Positions 19,665 to 27,887 of a stretch of 64,000 bases of DNA are shown here, piece by piece (within the stretch, counting starts at the first letter, position 1; each line of letters opens with the position of its first letter). Source of the DNA: Melaminivora suipulveris (GTDB taxonomy: Bacteria; Pseudomonadota; Gammaproteobacteria; Burkholderiales; Burkholderiaceae_C); NCBI RefSeq assembly GCF_003008575.1, contig NZ_CP027667.1, positions 372,001 through 436,000 on the forward strand. The letters are read 5' to 3'. The position numbers and the translations under genes were made by a program. A model generated the notes under the pieces. That model searched no databases and was not told the DNA's origin. It saw only the letters and a program-made list of their open reading frames with translations.

Positions 19665-20672
19665 TCAGCGGCGCACCTGCAGCGCGCCGGGGTTGACGAT
19701 GTTGGTCGGCGTGCCCTTGATGAAATTGACCACGTTCTCGAACGCCGCGCCGAAGTACAGCTCGTAGCTGTCCTGCTCCACGTAGCCGATGTGCGGCGTG
19801 CACACGCAGTTTTCCAGGCGCAGCAGCGCATGGCCCTGCAGGATGGGCTCGGTCTCGAAGACGTCCACCGCCGCCATGCCGGGCCGGCCGCGATTGAGCG
19901 CGGCGATCAGCGCGTCGGGCGCCAGCAGCTCGGCGCGCGAGGTGTTCACGAACAGCGCCGTCGGCTTCATGGTCGACAAATCCTCCAGCGAGATCATGCC
20001 GCGCGTGTCGTCGGTCAGGCGCAGGTGCAGGCTCAGCACGTCGCACTCGGCGAAGAACTCGGCGCGCGTGCGCGCGACCTGCAGACCGTCGGCCAGCGCC
20101 TGCGCGCGCGAGGCCTCGCTGCCCCATACGCGTACGTTCATGCCGAAGGCGCGGCCGTAGCCGGCGACGATCTGGCCCACGCGGCCATAGCCCCAGATGC
20201 CCAGCGTGCGTCCGCGCAGCACCGTGCCGACGCCGAAGTTGGGCGGCATGGACGCCGCGCGCAGGCCCGACTGCTGCCAGGCGCCGTGCTTCAGGTTGGC
20301 GATGTAGTGCGGCAGGCGGCGCATGGCGGCCATGATCAGCGCCCAGGTCAGCTCGGCCGGCGCCACGGGCGAGCTCACGCCCTCGGCCACGGCGATGCCG
20401 CGCTCGGTGCAGGCGGGCACGTCCACGTGGCTGCCCACGCGGCCCGTCTGGGCGATGAGTTTCAGGCGCGGCAGCTTGTCCACCAGCTGGCGCGTGATCT
20501 GCGTGCGATCGCGAATCAGCACGATCACGTCGGCATCGCGCAGGCGTACCGACAGCTGTCCGAGCCCCTTGACGTTGTTGGTGTAGACCTTGGCCGCGTA
20601 GCCGTCGAGCCGCGAGGCGCAGTGCAGCTTGCGCACCGCGTCCTGGTAGTCGTCGAGGATGACGATGTTCAT
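19665..20672 (-). CDS. D-isomer-specific 2-hydroxyacid dehydrogenase
   Basis: This 335-residue NAD-dependent dehydrogenase of the phosphoglycerate/hydroxyacid family has the Rossmann motif LGIWGYGRVGQIVAGYGRAF. The catalytic residues lie in VNTSRAELL (Arg), AAVDVFETEPI (Glu) and CTPHIGY (His). The substrate could be 3-phosphoglycerate, lactate/pyruvate or a related acid, and the sequence does not decide. It starts at ATG 20672 (MNIVILDDYQDAV). Confidence 0.88.
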   Translation of the reverse strand: MNIVILDDYQDAVRKLHCASRLDGYAAKVYTNNVKGLGQLSVRLRDADVIVLIRDRTQITRQLVDKLPRLKLIAQTGRVGSHVDVPACTERGIAVAEGVSSPVAPAELTWALIMAAMRRLPHYIANLKHGAWQQSGLRAASMPPNFGVGTVLRGRTLGIWGYGRVGQIVAGYGRAFGMNVRVWGSEASRAQALADGLQVARTRAEFFAECDVLSLHLRLTDDTRGMISLEDLSTMKPTALFVNTSRAELLAPDALIAALNRGRPGMAAVDVFETEPILQGHALLRLENCVCTPHIGYVEQDSYELYFGAAFENVVNFIKGTPTNIVNPGALQVRR

Positions 20673-20884
20673 CGTGTTCACAAACCCCTTTGTCACGCAT
20701 TGCCGGGTCAGAGCCACGGCGCACCGGCCCGCCGGCGCCCTGCTGGCAAAGGGGGATTGTCGTGGATGGAGCGCGCGCCAGACCCCACGCGGGCCGGCGT
20801 CACATCCTGTTGCCTGCTGCGTGTGCTCCCGTTCAGCGGCCCGTCCAGCGCCGCGCGGCGCCGTGTTCAGCTTTGGGCGTCGGC

Positions 20885-23536
20885 TCAACGTCCCGCGAGG
20901 GCCCGGGCCAGATACGGCGCGGTGCGGCTGTCCGCAGCCGCGGCCACGGCGGCGGGAGGGCCTTCGGCAACGATGCGGCCACCGGCCGCGCCCGCCCCGG
21001 GGCCGATGTCGATCACCCAGTCGCACGCCGCCACCACACGCATGTCGTGCTCGACCAGCACCACCGTGTTGCCGCCCGTCACCAGGCCGTCGAGCTGGAC
21101 CAGCAGCCGGTCCACGTCGGCCGGGTGCAGGCCGGTGGTGGGCTCATCCAGCACGTACAACGTGCCCCCGCGCTGCTGGGGTCGCTGCAGTTCGGTGGCC
21201 AGCTTGATGCGCTGGGCCTCGCCGCCGCTCAGCTGCGTGGCAGGCTGCCCCAGGCGCAGATAGCCCAGGCCGATGGCCTGCAGCACGGCCAGCGGACGCA
21301 GAATTTGCGGCTGCCGGGCAAACACCTCGCAGGCTGCGTCCACGGTGAGGTGCAGCACGTCGGCGATCGACAGGCCCTGCCACAGCACTTGCAGCGTGTC
21401 GGTGCTGTAGCGCGCCCCATGGCATGCCGGGCACGGCGCGTAGACGCTGGGCATGAACAGCAGCTCCACGCTCACACTGCCCGCGCCCTCGCAGACCTCG
21501 CAGCGGCCCTTGGGCACGTTGAACGAAAACTGCCCGGCGTCATAGCCGCGCTCGCGCGCCATCGGCGTGGCGGCAAACAGCTTGCGCACCGCGTCGAACA
21601 GGCCGGTGTAGGTGGCCAGGTTGGAGCGTGGCGTGCGGCCGATGGGTCTTTGGTCGATGGGCACCAGCCGGCGGATGTGCCCGGCGCCTGCGGTGATGCG
21701 CCCGGCCGCCCCGCCCTGGCTGATGCTGGCATCCGCCGCCAGGGCATCTTCGGCGGCGTCGGCCTCATCGTCCGGCGTGCCCGGCAGCGGCTGGCCCAGG
21801 TGGGCGGCCACCAGCTCCAGCAGCGCCTGGCTGACCAGGCTGGACTTGCCCGAGCCGGAGACCCCGGTCACCGCATTCATGCAGTCCAGCGCGAAGGAGA
21901 CGTCCAGGCCGCGCAGATTGTTGCGCGCCACGCCCTCCAGCCTGAGCCAGTCCTGCGGCTGGCGCGGCGTGCGGCGCGAAAGCGCATCGGGCGCGGGGCG
22001 CGCCAACAGATAGCGCCGCGTGATCGAGCGCTCCACCTCGGCCAGACCCTCGGGCGGACCGCTGTAGAGCACCTCACCGCCCTGCTCGCCTGCGGCCGGG
22101 CCCACGTCCACCAGCCAGTCGGCGCGGCGCATGGTGGCCACGTCGTGCTCCACCACGAACAGCGAGTTGCCCGCCGCCTTCAGATCCTGCAACGCGGTCA
22201 ACAGCGCCTCGCCATCGGCCGGATGCAGGCCGGCGGACGGCTCGTCGAGCACATAGACCACGCCGAACAGGTGCGACGCGAGCTGCCCGGCCAGGCGCAG
22301 GCGCTGCAGCTCCCCCGGCGACAGCGTGGGCGTGCTGCGATCCAGCGACAGGTAGCCCAGGCCCAGGCTGACCAGCGCCAGCACCCGCTTGCGCAGCTCG
22401 CCAGCCAGGCGTTGCGCGGCGAGCACCTTTTCTTCGGACAGCCAGGCGGTACGGTGCACGTCGGGCGCGGCGGTGTGGTGCGTGCTGGCGGCGGCGCGCC
22501 GCTGCCCGGGCGCTCCCGCACCGTCCAGCTCTTCTCCTTCGCCCAACCGGCCTTCGGCGGCGGGGGTCAGCAGCTCGGCCAGCGTGGTGAGCGGCAGCCG
22601 CGACAGGCTGGCAATGTCGTGCCCGGCGAAGGTCACCGCCAGCGCCTCGGGCTTGAGCCGCTTGCCGTGGCACACCGGGCAGGGCGTCGCCACCAGATAC
22701 TGCGCCACGCGCTTTTTCATCATGGCGCTCGGGCTGTTGGCGAAGGTGTGCAGGACGTGGCGCCGCGCGCTGCTGAAGGTGCCCATATAGCCCGGCGGCT
22801 GCCCGCGCCGGATGGCCTCCTGTACCTGCGCGGCATCCAGGCCGGGATAGACCGGCACGGTGGGCTGCTCGTCGGTGAACAGGATCCAGTCGCGCAGCGC
22901 CTGCGGCAGCTCGCGCCAGGGCACGTCCACGTCGTGACCGAGCGTGGTCAGGATGTCGCGCAGGTTCTGTCCCTGCCAGGCACCGGGCCACGCGGCCACC
23001 GCGCGCTGGCGGATGCTCAGGGTGTCGTCGGGCACCATCGAGGCCTCTGTCACCGCATAGGTGCGCCCCTGGCCCTGGCAGTGCGGGCAGGCGCCCTGCG
23101 GTGTGTGCGGCGAGAAATCTTCCGCATACAGCATGGACTGGTGCCCGGGGTAGCGCCCGGCGCGCGAGTACAGCATGCGCAGCGGCGTGGACAGCGCGGC
23201 GACGCTGGCCACCGACGAGCGCACGCCCGGCGTGCCGCGCTGCTGCCGCAGCGCCACCGCCGGTGGCAGGCCCTCGATGCTGTCCACCTGCGGCGCGCCG
23301 ACCTGGGCGATCAGGCGGCGCGCGTAGGGCGCGATGGACTCTAGATAGCGCCGCTGTGCCTCGGCAAAGAGCGTGCCGAAGGCCAGCGACGACTTGCCCG
23401 ACCCCGAGATGCCAGTGAACACCACCAGCGCGTTGCGCGGGATGTCCACGTCCACGTCCTTCAGGTTGTGTTCGCGCGCGCCGCGCACGCGGACCATGGC
23501 GTGGTCGCTGGCGAATTCGAAGGGTGGGAGAGTCAT
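20885..23536 (-). CDS. UvrA-like ABC ATPase lacking the UvrB-binding domain
   Basis: This 883-residue paralogue of excinuclease subunit UvrA has two ATPase heads: P-loops FTGISGSGKSSLAF (near residue 40) and GVSGSGKSSLVSQALLE, ABC signatures LSPGELQRLRLAGQL and LSGGEAQRIKLA, and Walker B YVLDEPSAGLHPAD and YVLDEPTTGLHPAD. Zinc-finger CxxC pairs occur in ACPHCQGQG, CPVCHGKR, CEVCEGAG and CPACHGAR. The roughly 120 residues that bind UvrB in true UvrA are absent: RMLYSRAGRYPGHQ runs almost straight into the first zinc finger. Such short UvrA paralogues are linked to drug or damage resistance, not classical NER. It stands alone. Confidence 0.88.
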   Translation of the reverse strand: MTLPPFEFASDHAMVRVRGAREHNLKDVDVDIPRNALVVFTGISGSGKSSLAFGTLFAEAQRRYLESIAPYARRLIAQVGAPQVDSIEGLPPAVALRQQRGTPGVRSSVASVAALSTPLRMLYSRAGRYPGHQSMLYAEDFSPHTPQGACPHCQGQGRTYAVTEASMVPDDTLSIRQRAVAAWPGAWQGQNLRDILTTLGHDVDVPWRELPQALRDWILFTDEQPTVPVYPGLDAAQVQEAIRRGQPPGYMGTFSSARRHVLHTFANSPSAMMKKRVAQYLVATPCPVCHGKRLKPEALAVTFAGHDIASLSRLPLTTLAELLTPAAEGRLGEGEELDGAGAPGQRRAAASTHHTAAPDVHRTAWLSEEKVLAAQRLAGELRKRVLALVSLGLGYLSLDRSTPTLSPGELQRLRLAGQLASHLFGVVYVLDEPSAGLHPADGEALLTALQDLKAAGNSLFVVEHDVATMRRADWLVDVGPAAGEQGGEVLYSGPPEGLAEVERSITRRYLLARPAPDALSRRTPRQPQDWLRLEGVARNNLRGLDVSFALDCMNAVTGVSGSGKSSLVSQALLELVAAHLGQPLPGTPDDEADAAEDALAADASISQGGAAGRITAGAGHIRRLVPIDQRPIGRTPRSNLATYTGLFDAVRKLFAATPMARERGYDAGQFSFNVPKGRCEVCEGAGSVSVELLFMPSVYAPCPACHGARYSTDTLQVLWQGLSIADVLHLTVDAACEVFARQPQILRPLAVLQAIGLGYLRLGQPATQLSGGEAQRIKLATELQRPQQRGGTLYVLDEPTTGLHPADVDRLLVQLDGLVTGGNTVVLVEHDMRVVAACDWVIDIGPGAGAAGGRIVAEGPPAAVAAAADSRTAPYLARALAGR

Positions 23537-23710
23537 GGCGGGTACCGGAGCAGGACTGGCAGGCCAGCCTAACAGCGCTGCCACGGCGCCCGGCCCGAAA
23601 CATTCGTTTTCCTACGCCAGATCAGCTGCCGACCCTACGGCGCGGCGCGGGCGCCGGCGTCATCGTCAGGCTGGGCCGCGACACGCCGGCTGCATCACTC
23701 CACAAGCCTC

Positions 23711-24868
23711 ATGAATTTCAAACATGTCTTTGAACTGAGCAAGAAGGCCGTCAACGCATGGGTGGACGACTTCGCCCCGAGCATGGGCGCGGCCATCTCC
23801 TACTACACGGTTTTCTCGCTGGCGCCGCTGCTGGTGATCGTGATCGCCATCGCCGGTGCCCTCTTCGGGCGCGACGCCGTGATGGGGCAGATCACCGGTC
23901 AGCTCACGGGGCTCATCGGCCGCGATGGCGCCAGCCTGGTGCAGGGCCTGGTGGCCAGCGCCAGCGACACCGATCGCGGCCTGGTGGCCGGCGCCATCAG
24001 CGTGGTCGTGCTGCTGGTGGGCGCGACCACGGTCTTTGCCGAACTGCAAAGCGCGCTGGACCGCATCTGGCACGTCCCCGAGCGGGAAAAACCCCAGGGC
24101 ATCTGGGCCGTGCTGCGTGCGCGGCTGCTGTCCTTCGGGCTGATCCTGGGGCTGGCCTTCATGCTGATGGTCTCGCTGGTCGTGGGAGCGGCGACAGCCG
24201 CCCTGGGCAACTGGGTCGGCTCCCTGCTGCCGGCCTCCGAGATCCTGCTATACGTGATCAACGTGCTGGTCTCGCTCGCATTCACCGCCGTGCTCTTCGC
24301 CATGATCTTCAAGTTGATGCCCAGCACCCCGGTCGCATGGCGCGACGTGTGGACCGGCGCGGTGGTGACGGCCGTCCTGTTCGAGGTCGGCAAGGTGCTC
24401 ATCGGCCTGTACATCGGCAAGAGCGGCATCACCGAGTCCTTCCAGGCGGCGGGCTCCCTGGTGGTGCTGCTGGCCTGGGTGTACTACGCCGCGCAGATTT
24501 TTCTGCTCGGTGCCGAGTTCACCAAGGTTTATGCCGACGCACATGGCTCACCTTCGGCGGCCCGCGCCACGGACGCGACGCAGAAGACCGCCGCTGCGGG
24601 CCTGCCGCAGGAAGCCGGACCGGCTGGAGAAGCAGCGCCCATCTTCCCGGCGCTGAGCGTGCCGCCATCTCTACAGTCACTGCCCGCCGCATCGCGCCAG
24701 AACCCGCCTGATCTGGAAGCCACCGTGATGGGCGCGCAGCTCGGTGTGGCCGCCGCCCGCGTGGCCTATGAACTCGCCGCCATTGCCGGGCTGCACCTGG
24801 TGGCCAACTTCCTGGCGCGGCGGCGCAAGTCCAGGCAGGAGCGCATCAGGGGGCTGCGGCAGCGCTAG
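23711..24868 (+). CDS. YihY/virulence factor BrkB family membrane protein
   Basis: This 385-residue inner-membrane protein of the YihY (formerly RNase BN) family has six helices. It begins with the signature SMGAAISYYTVFSLAPLLVIVIA and contains LVLLLVGATTVFAELQSALDRIW and VVLLAWVYYAAQIFLLGAEF. The family's function is unsettled. The C-terminal tail of about 110 residues is unusual: Ala/Pro-rich and soluble-looking, then a possible amphipathic segment YELAAIAGLHLVANFLARRRK. A bidirectional terminator follows. Confidence 0.87.
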   Translation: MNFKHVFELSKKAVNAWVDDFAPSMGAAISYYTVFSLAPLLVIVIAIAGALFGRDAVMGQITGQLTGLIGRDGASLVQGLVASASDTDRGLVAGAISVVVLLVGATTVFAELQSALDRIWHVPEREKPQGIWAVLRARLLSFGLILGLAFMLMVSLVVGAATAALGNWVGSLLPASEILLYVINVLVSLAFTAVLFAMIFKLMPSTPVAWRDVWTGAVVTAVLFEVGKVLIGLYIGKSGITESFQAAGSLVVLLAWVYYAAQIFLLGAEFTKVYADAHGSPSAARATDATQKTAAAGLPQEAGPAGEAAPIFPALSVPPSLQSLPAASRQNPPDLEATVMGAQLGVAAARVAYELAAIAGLHLVANFLARRRKSRQERIRGLRQR

Positions 24869-24896
24869 CGGTGCGCAGCCGCACGCCGACGCCCAA

Positions 24897-24930
24897 GAAA
24901 AAAGCCCAAGTGAGAACTCACTTGGGCTTT
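24897..24930 (-). terminator. terminator left of attL, probably the original tRNA-Ser terminator
   Basis: A 14-bp perfect stem AAAGCCCAAGTGAG/CTCACTTGGGCTTT has a two-base gap. Read leftward it ends in six T; read rightward it is followed by TTTGTTTT. It lies 7 bases left of the phage attL repeat, in host DNA that must have joined the tRNA-Ser 3' end before integration. It may also serve the YihY gene on the + strand. Confidence 0.85.
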
Positions 24931-24936
24931 GTTTTC

Positions 24937-24949
24937 TGGCGGAGACGGA
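24937..24949 (-). repeat. attL core of the inovirus prophage
   Basis: The 13 bases TGGCGGAGACGGA are identical to the end of the tRNA-Ser gene at 33414-33426. The bases that follow (TGCTTTCGAC) only faintly resemble the tRNA T-arm, so this is the phage-side copy. Confidence 0.85.
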
Positions 24950-24966
24950 TGCTTTCGACTCTGGCG

Positions 24967-25557
24967 CTACACCTTGCCGCGCCTGATGTAGTCCGCTGGC
25001 TTCGTGGCGCGGTACACCGCCCGTTTCACGGCCGAGACGGAGACGCCGTATTTCACGCTCAGCGCGTGATACGTGGTGCCGCCGCGCTGGTATTCGGCCA
25101 CCGCCGCAGCTTCGTCGGCGGGTGACAGAACGCGCACCCTGCCGGGCTTTCGGCCGCGCTCCCTGGCCGCTTGCTGTCCAGCCATGGACCTTTCCCGGAT
25201 CATCGACCTTTCGAGCTGGGCGACCGCGCCGAGAATTTGAACCACGAACACGCCCATGCTGTTGGTCGTGTCCAGCGGCTCGGTGACGCTTTTGATGGTG
25301 GCGCCAACGCGTTCGAGCTGGCGCAGTATCTCCAACAGGTCGAATAGGCTGCGCGCGATGCGGTCGATCTTGTAGACCACGAGCACGTCGCCACGGCCGA
25401 GGGCGGCGAGGCAGCGGGCCAACTCTTCGCGGCCACGCCTGGATGCTCCGCTAGCCTTTTCTTGATAGATCGCGGTACAGCCCGCCTTGCGCAAGGCGTC
25501 CAACTGCATGGCGGTGTCTTGTTCCTGGGTGCTGACGCGCGCGTATCCGATCAACAT
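24967..25557 (-). CDS. resolvase/invertase-type serine recombinase (phage integrase)
   Basis: This 196-residue small serine recombinase begins MLIGYARVSTQEQDTAMQLD with the catalytic Ser at position 9. The conserved YKIDRIARSLFDL and VVQILGAVAQLERSMIRERS segments follow, then a C-terminal helix-turn-helix DNA-binding domain (TTYHALSVKYGVSVSAVKRAVYR). It lies 18 bases inside attL, and no tyrosine integrase is present, so it most likely integrates and excises this phage at tRNA-Ser. Small resolvase-type enzymes usually act within one molecule, which makes this use notable. The start is set by CAGGAGGAAAC just upstream. Confidence 0.88.
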   Translation of the reverse strand: MLIGYARVSTQEQDTAMQLDALRKAGCTAIYQEKASGASRRGREELARCLAALGRGDVLVVYKIDRIARSLFDLLEILRQLERVGATIKSVTEPLDTTNSMGVFVVQILGAVAQLERSMIRERSMAGQQAARERGRKPGRVRVLSPADEAAAVAEYQRGGTTYHALSVKYGVSVSAVKRAVYRATKPADYIRRGKV

Positions 25558-25906
25558 GGGGTTTCCTCCTGGGGAAAATATGGCGCGAAGGCGGCGCGGA
25601 TGATCGGCGGAATTGACCAGGTCGGGTATTAGGCGCACGTCAGGGGACGAGGGTAGGCGCAGGAGCGCTTCGCGCTGGGGCGGTGGACTCCTCACAGCGT
25701 GCGTGCGCATTTGCCGCAGAGCCGTCAATTCGTCAAGGGCAAGGGCGCTGCGCGCCGCCGTACTCACCCGGTCCCTTCGCTTCGCTTCGGGCTGCGGCTT
25801 CCGTGCGGCCCCTTGACCAATTGCCGTCCCTGCTGCCGAGTGTTCCTCACGGACATGGCCACCCCGCGACGCGCGGGCCGTCCATGTCCTAAGAGGAGCT
25901 GCCGCC
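25558..25906. other. phage intergenic region with candidate origin or packaging structures
   Basis: This 349-base stretch has no convincing gene and is the largest gap in the phage. It holds a long-range inverted repeat (GTCAAGGG at 25732-25739 with CCCTTGAC at 25811-25818), a TTCGCTTCGCTTCGG tandem near 25777, and the strong hairpin at 25851-25889. Filamentous phages keep strand origins and the packaging signal in such a region, so that role is inferred here. Confidence 0.5.
25851..25889. promoter_or_regulatory. strong interrupted hairpin (candidate origin or packaging signal)
   Basis: Outer arms GGACATGG/CCATGTCC pair perfectly over 8 bp. After a small internal loop, inner arms CCCGC/GCGGG pair over 5 bp around a short loop. 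It would fold strongly in single-stranded phage DNA. No T-run follows, so it does not look like a terminator. Confidence 0.5.
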
Positions 25907-26176
25907 ATGATCGCCGCCAACTATCGCAAGCACCCCGAGGCCCTCGCGCTGCAGTTGCCCCTGCCCTTCGGTATTGGTTTGCGCTGGGCGCTGCCACGGC
26001 CGACGACGCGGGTTCTTCGGGCGATCCGGGTGGCGCGCGCAAAGGCGTTTACAGCGATCGGGCGCGTGCGGTACGTGGAGCCGGCGAAGGCGCCGGCGTG
26101 GTGGACTGCGGCTCAGGCAGCGCGGCGGGTTTTCGCGGCCGGCGTGCGCGCGGCCTGCATGGCGCTTTTCACGTGA
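25907..26176 (+). CDS. possible small protein, opposite to phage genes
   Basis: An 89-residue reading frame begins MIAANYRKHPEALALQLPLP, with an AAGAGGAG ribosome site 8 bases before the ATG. It runs against the phage late genes and overlaps the end of the next one by 8 bases. The product is Ala/Arg-rich with no recognised domain. High-GC DNA readily gives such frames, so the ribosome site is the main support. Confidence 0.3.
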   Translation: MIAANYRKHPEALALQLPLPFGIGLRWALPRPTTRVLRAIRVARAKAFTAIGRVRYVEPAKAPAWWTAAQAARRVFAAGVRAACMALFT

Positions 26177-26492
26177 CCACCTGCCGAGCCGGCACACTGC
26201 GGCCGCTTTCGGGCTTTGCGGCTTTGCGGCCGAACGACGATGCGAACGCCACAGCCGCGACGACAAAAGACACGATGGCCAGGAACAGCAGCACTTGCAG
26301 CGTCCAGCGAAAGCCGGCTTTCACCACAGGCCGCGCCGGCCTTGATGGCGGTTTTGATGCTGGGCGGGCGGCTGGCGCCGCTTGAGCGCGGGGAGGTTGT
26401 GCCGCGAAGTATTTCGCGGTTTTTGCGTCGTAGCGCATGCCCTGCTTTTTGGCGTAGTCCTCGCGGTAGTAGTCACGATCGTGCATGCCCAT
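26169..26492 (-). CDS. small phage membrane protein
   Basis: This 107-residue protein has a charged N-terminus (MGMHDRDYYREDYAKKQGM), a Pro/Ala-rich middle, and one membrane helix (TLQVLLFLAIVSFVVAAVAFA, about residues 64-84), then a short basic tail. I do not recognise a family. It follows the Zot gene by 35 bases and has a GGAGG site before the ATG. A role in assembly or membrane anchoring is a guess from its position in the morphogenesis block. Confidence 0.7.
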   Translation of the reverse strand: MGMHDRDYYREDYAKKQGMRYDAKTAKYFAAQPPRAQAAPAARPASKPPSRPARPVVKAGFRWTLQVLLFLAIVSFVVAAVAFASSFGRKAAKPESGRSVPARQVVT

Positions 26493-26527
26493 GGCGCCCT
26501 CCTGCGCGCGATTCTAGGGCGCTTGAT

Positions 26528-27619
26528 CTACAGGGCTGGCGCGGACATTGCCGGCAAATACAGCGGGCCAGCTGGCCTTGATTCAGCAAGCGGATTCACG
26601 ACACCGCCATACGTGGAAACTGAAGGCGCCGCGCTGGGTTCTGGCGGCGCTGGCCTGGATGGAGCCGAGCGCGCTGCGGGAGGCGGTGCGCGATACGGGT
26701 CGAACGGCCGCGACTGCATCCAGGCGGCGCAGGCATCGTGGCCGACTTCGGGCAGGCGTGCGCCGTCCTGCGCGAAGCAGGTGCACTGCCCGCGCATGCA
26801 CAGCGCGCCGGCAATGCTGGGCATTTGGACCACGCGGCGCAACTCGTCGTAGGCGGGCGCGGTCCAGGGACGGCCCGACAGGCGCGGGATGAAATCGACG
26901 CGCTCGTCTGGTGGGCCGGTAACGATGGGGTCAGGCGCTTTCGTCTGGCCGCCCTCCCCCTTAGCCAGGACGGCGGGCGTGGTGGCCGCTGGCGCGGGCG
27001 CCAGGGCCGGCGCTTCGGCCTTGGTGGTCTTGCGCCAGAGCAGGGAGCCGACGACGATGAGAGCAACAAGCACGGCGCCGAGGATGTAGAGCATCAGCGG
27101 CACTTTGCGCACTGGCTTGGTGTGCAAGCTGGCGCTTTTGTAGAGGTCGAACACGCGGCGCGGGAGCTTGTACCGGCGTTTGTTCTGGCACTTGGCCCAG
27201 GCAAGCGCCTCATTGCACTCAGGCCACTCATACCACCATCGACCCATCCAACCCGTGTCCCGGATATGCACGTGGCGCCCGACGAGCGAGCGCACGTTAC
27301 TATCGAGTAGGCGGGGGTTTTGCGTGATCAGGATGAAGTCCAACCCGCGATGACGGTGAGTTTCCAGCGCCGCCACACTTTCCGGCACCTTGCCGCCCGG
27401 CCCACGTGGGCGCCATTTGCGCTGCACCTCGTCCACGACGACGACGGCTCCGTCAGGCACTTCCTTGGGCCAATCGAGCACGTCGACGGCGACGTGTTCG
27501 AGCTCGAGGCCGTTCAGGCCGTCCACATACAAGGGTCGGTCGGCATATTCGCGTAACAGGAGGTCGACGGCGCCGGCCGTTTTGCCGGAGCCAGGGACGC
27601 CGGTTATCAGCGTGAGCAT
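26528..27619 (-). CDS. zot: Zot/pI-like filamentous phage assembly ATPase
   Basis: This 363-residue protein has an N-terminal ATPase with Walker A GVPGSGKTAG (residues 7-16) and Walker B VVVVDEVQRKWRPRG. A membrane helix (LMLYILGAVLVALIVVGSLLW, about 176-196) follows, then a linker and a periplasmic domain with CMRGQCTCFAQDG and a later Cys. In inoviruses this pI protein drives virion extrusion through the inner membrane. The name zonular occludens toxin comes from the Vibrio homologue; nothing here implies toxicity. It starts one base after the DUF2523 gene ends. Confidence 0.9.
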   Translation of the reverse strand: MLTLITGVPGSGKTAGAVDLLLREYADRPLYVDGLNGLELEHVAVDVLDWPKEVPDGAVVVVDEVQRKWRPRGPGGKVPESVAALETHRHRGLDFILITQNPRLLDSNVRSLVGRHVHIRDTGWMGRWWYEWPECNEALAWAKCQNKRRYKLPRRVFDLYKSASLHTKPVRKVPLMLYILGAVLVALIVVGSLLWRKTTKAEAPALAPAPAATTPAVLAKGEGGQTKAPDPIVTGPPDERVDFIPRLSGRPWTAPAYDELRRVVQMPSIAGALCMRGQCTCFAQDGARLPEVGHDACAAWMQSRPFDPYRAPPPAARSAPSRPAPPEPSAAPSVSTYGGVVNPLAESRPAGPLYLPAMSAPAL

Positions 27620-27620
27620 G

Positions 27621-27887
27621 TCAGTTGATCAGCGCGATGCGCTTCACAAATACCAGCGTTGTGCGAGCGATGACAGCGCCGCAGATGATCCCGAGAAACT
27701 CAGGCACGCCGGCGAGAGCCAAGAAGTTCAACACCTGAAGGGGCATGGTGTTGTACGCATCCTTTGCCGCGCCGATGGCGTTTTTGATAGCGAGGATGAC
27801 GGCGGCATATGTGACGATGCCCAGGCCAATCGACACCATCGCGCGAATGATGGCGTATGTAATGAGCCATTGAAGTATCTTGGTCAT
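27621..27887 (-). CDS. DUF2523 family protein (pVI-like minor coat protein)
   Basis: This 88-residue protein has two or three membrane helices, including ITYAIIRAMVSIGLGIVTYAA and a C-terminal FLGIICGAVIARTTLVFVKRI, the DUF2523 pattern found between the adsorption and Zot genes of many inoviruses. It probably caps one virion end with the pIII-like protein, as pVI does in Ff phages. Its ATG overlaps the upstream stop (ATGA), so the two are translationally coupled. Confidence 0.82.
   Translation of the reverse strand: MTKILQWLITYAIIRAMVSIGLGIVTYAAVILAIKNAIGAAKDAYNTMPLQVLNFLALAGVPEFLGIICGAVIARTTLVFVKRIALIN

Noticed and set aside
17546..19831. A 761-codon leftward frame opposite the MFS and methyltransferase genes
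   Set aside because: The product is Arg/Gln/His-rich and spans three genes of clear function on the other strand. It is typical third-position GC bias.
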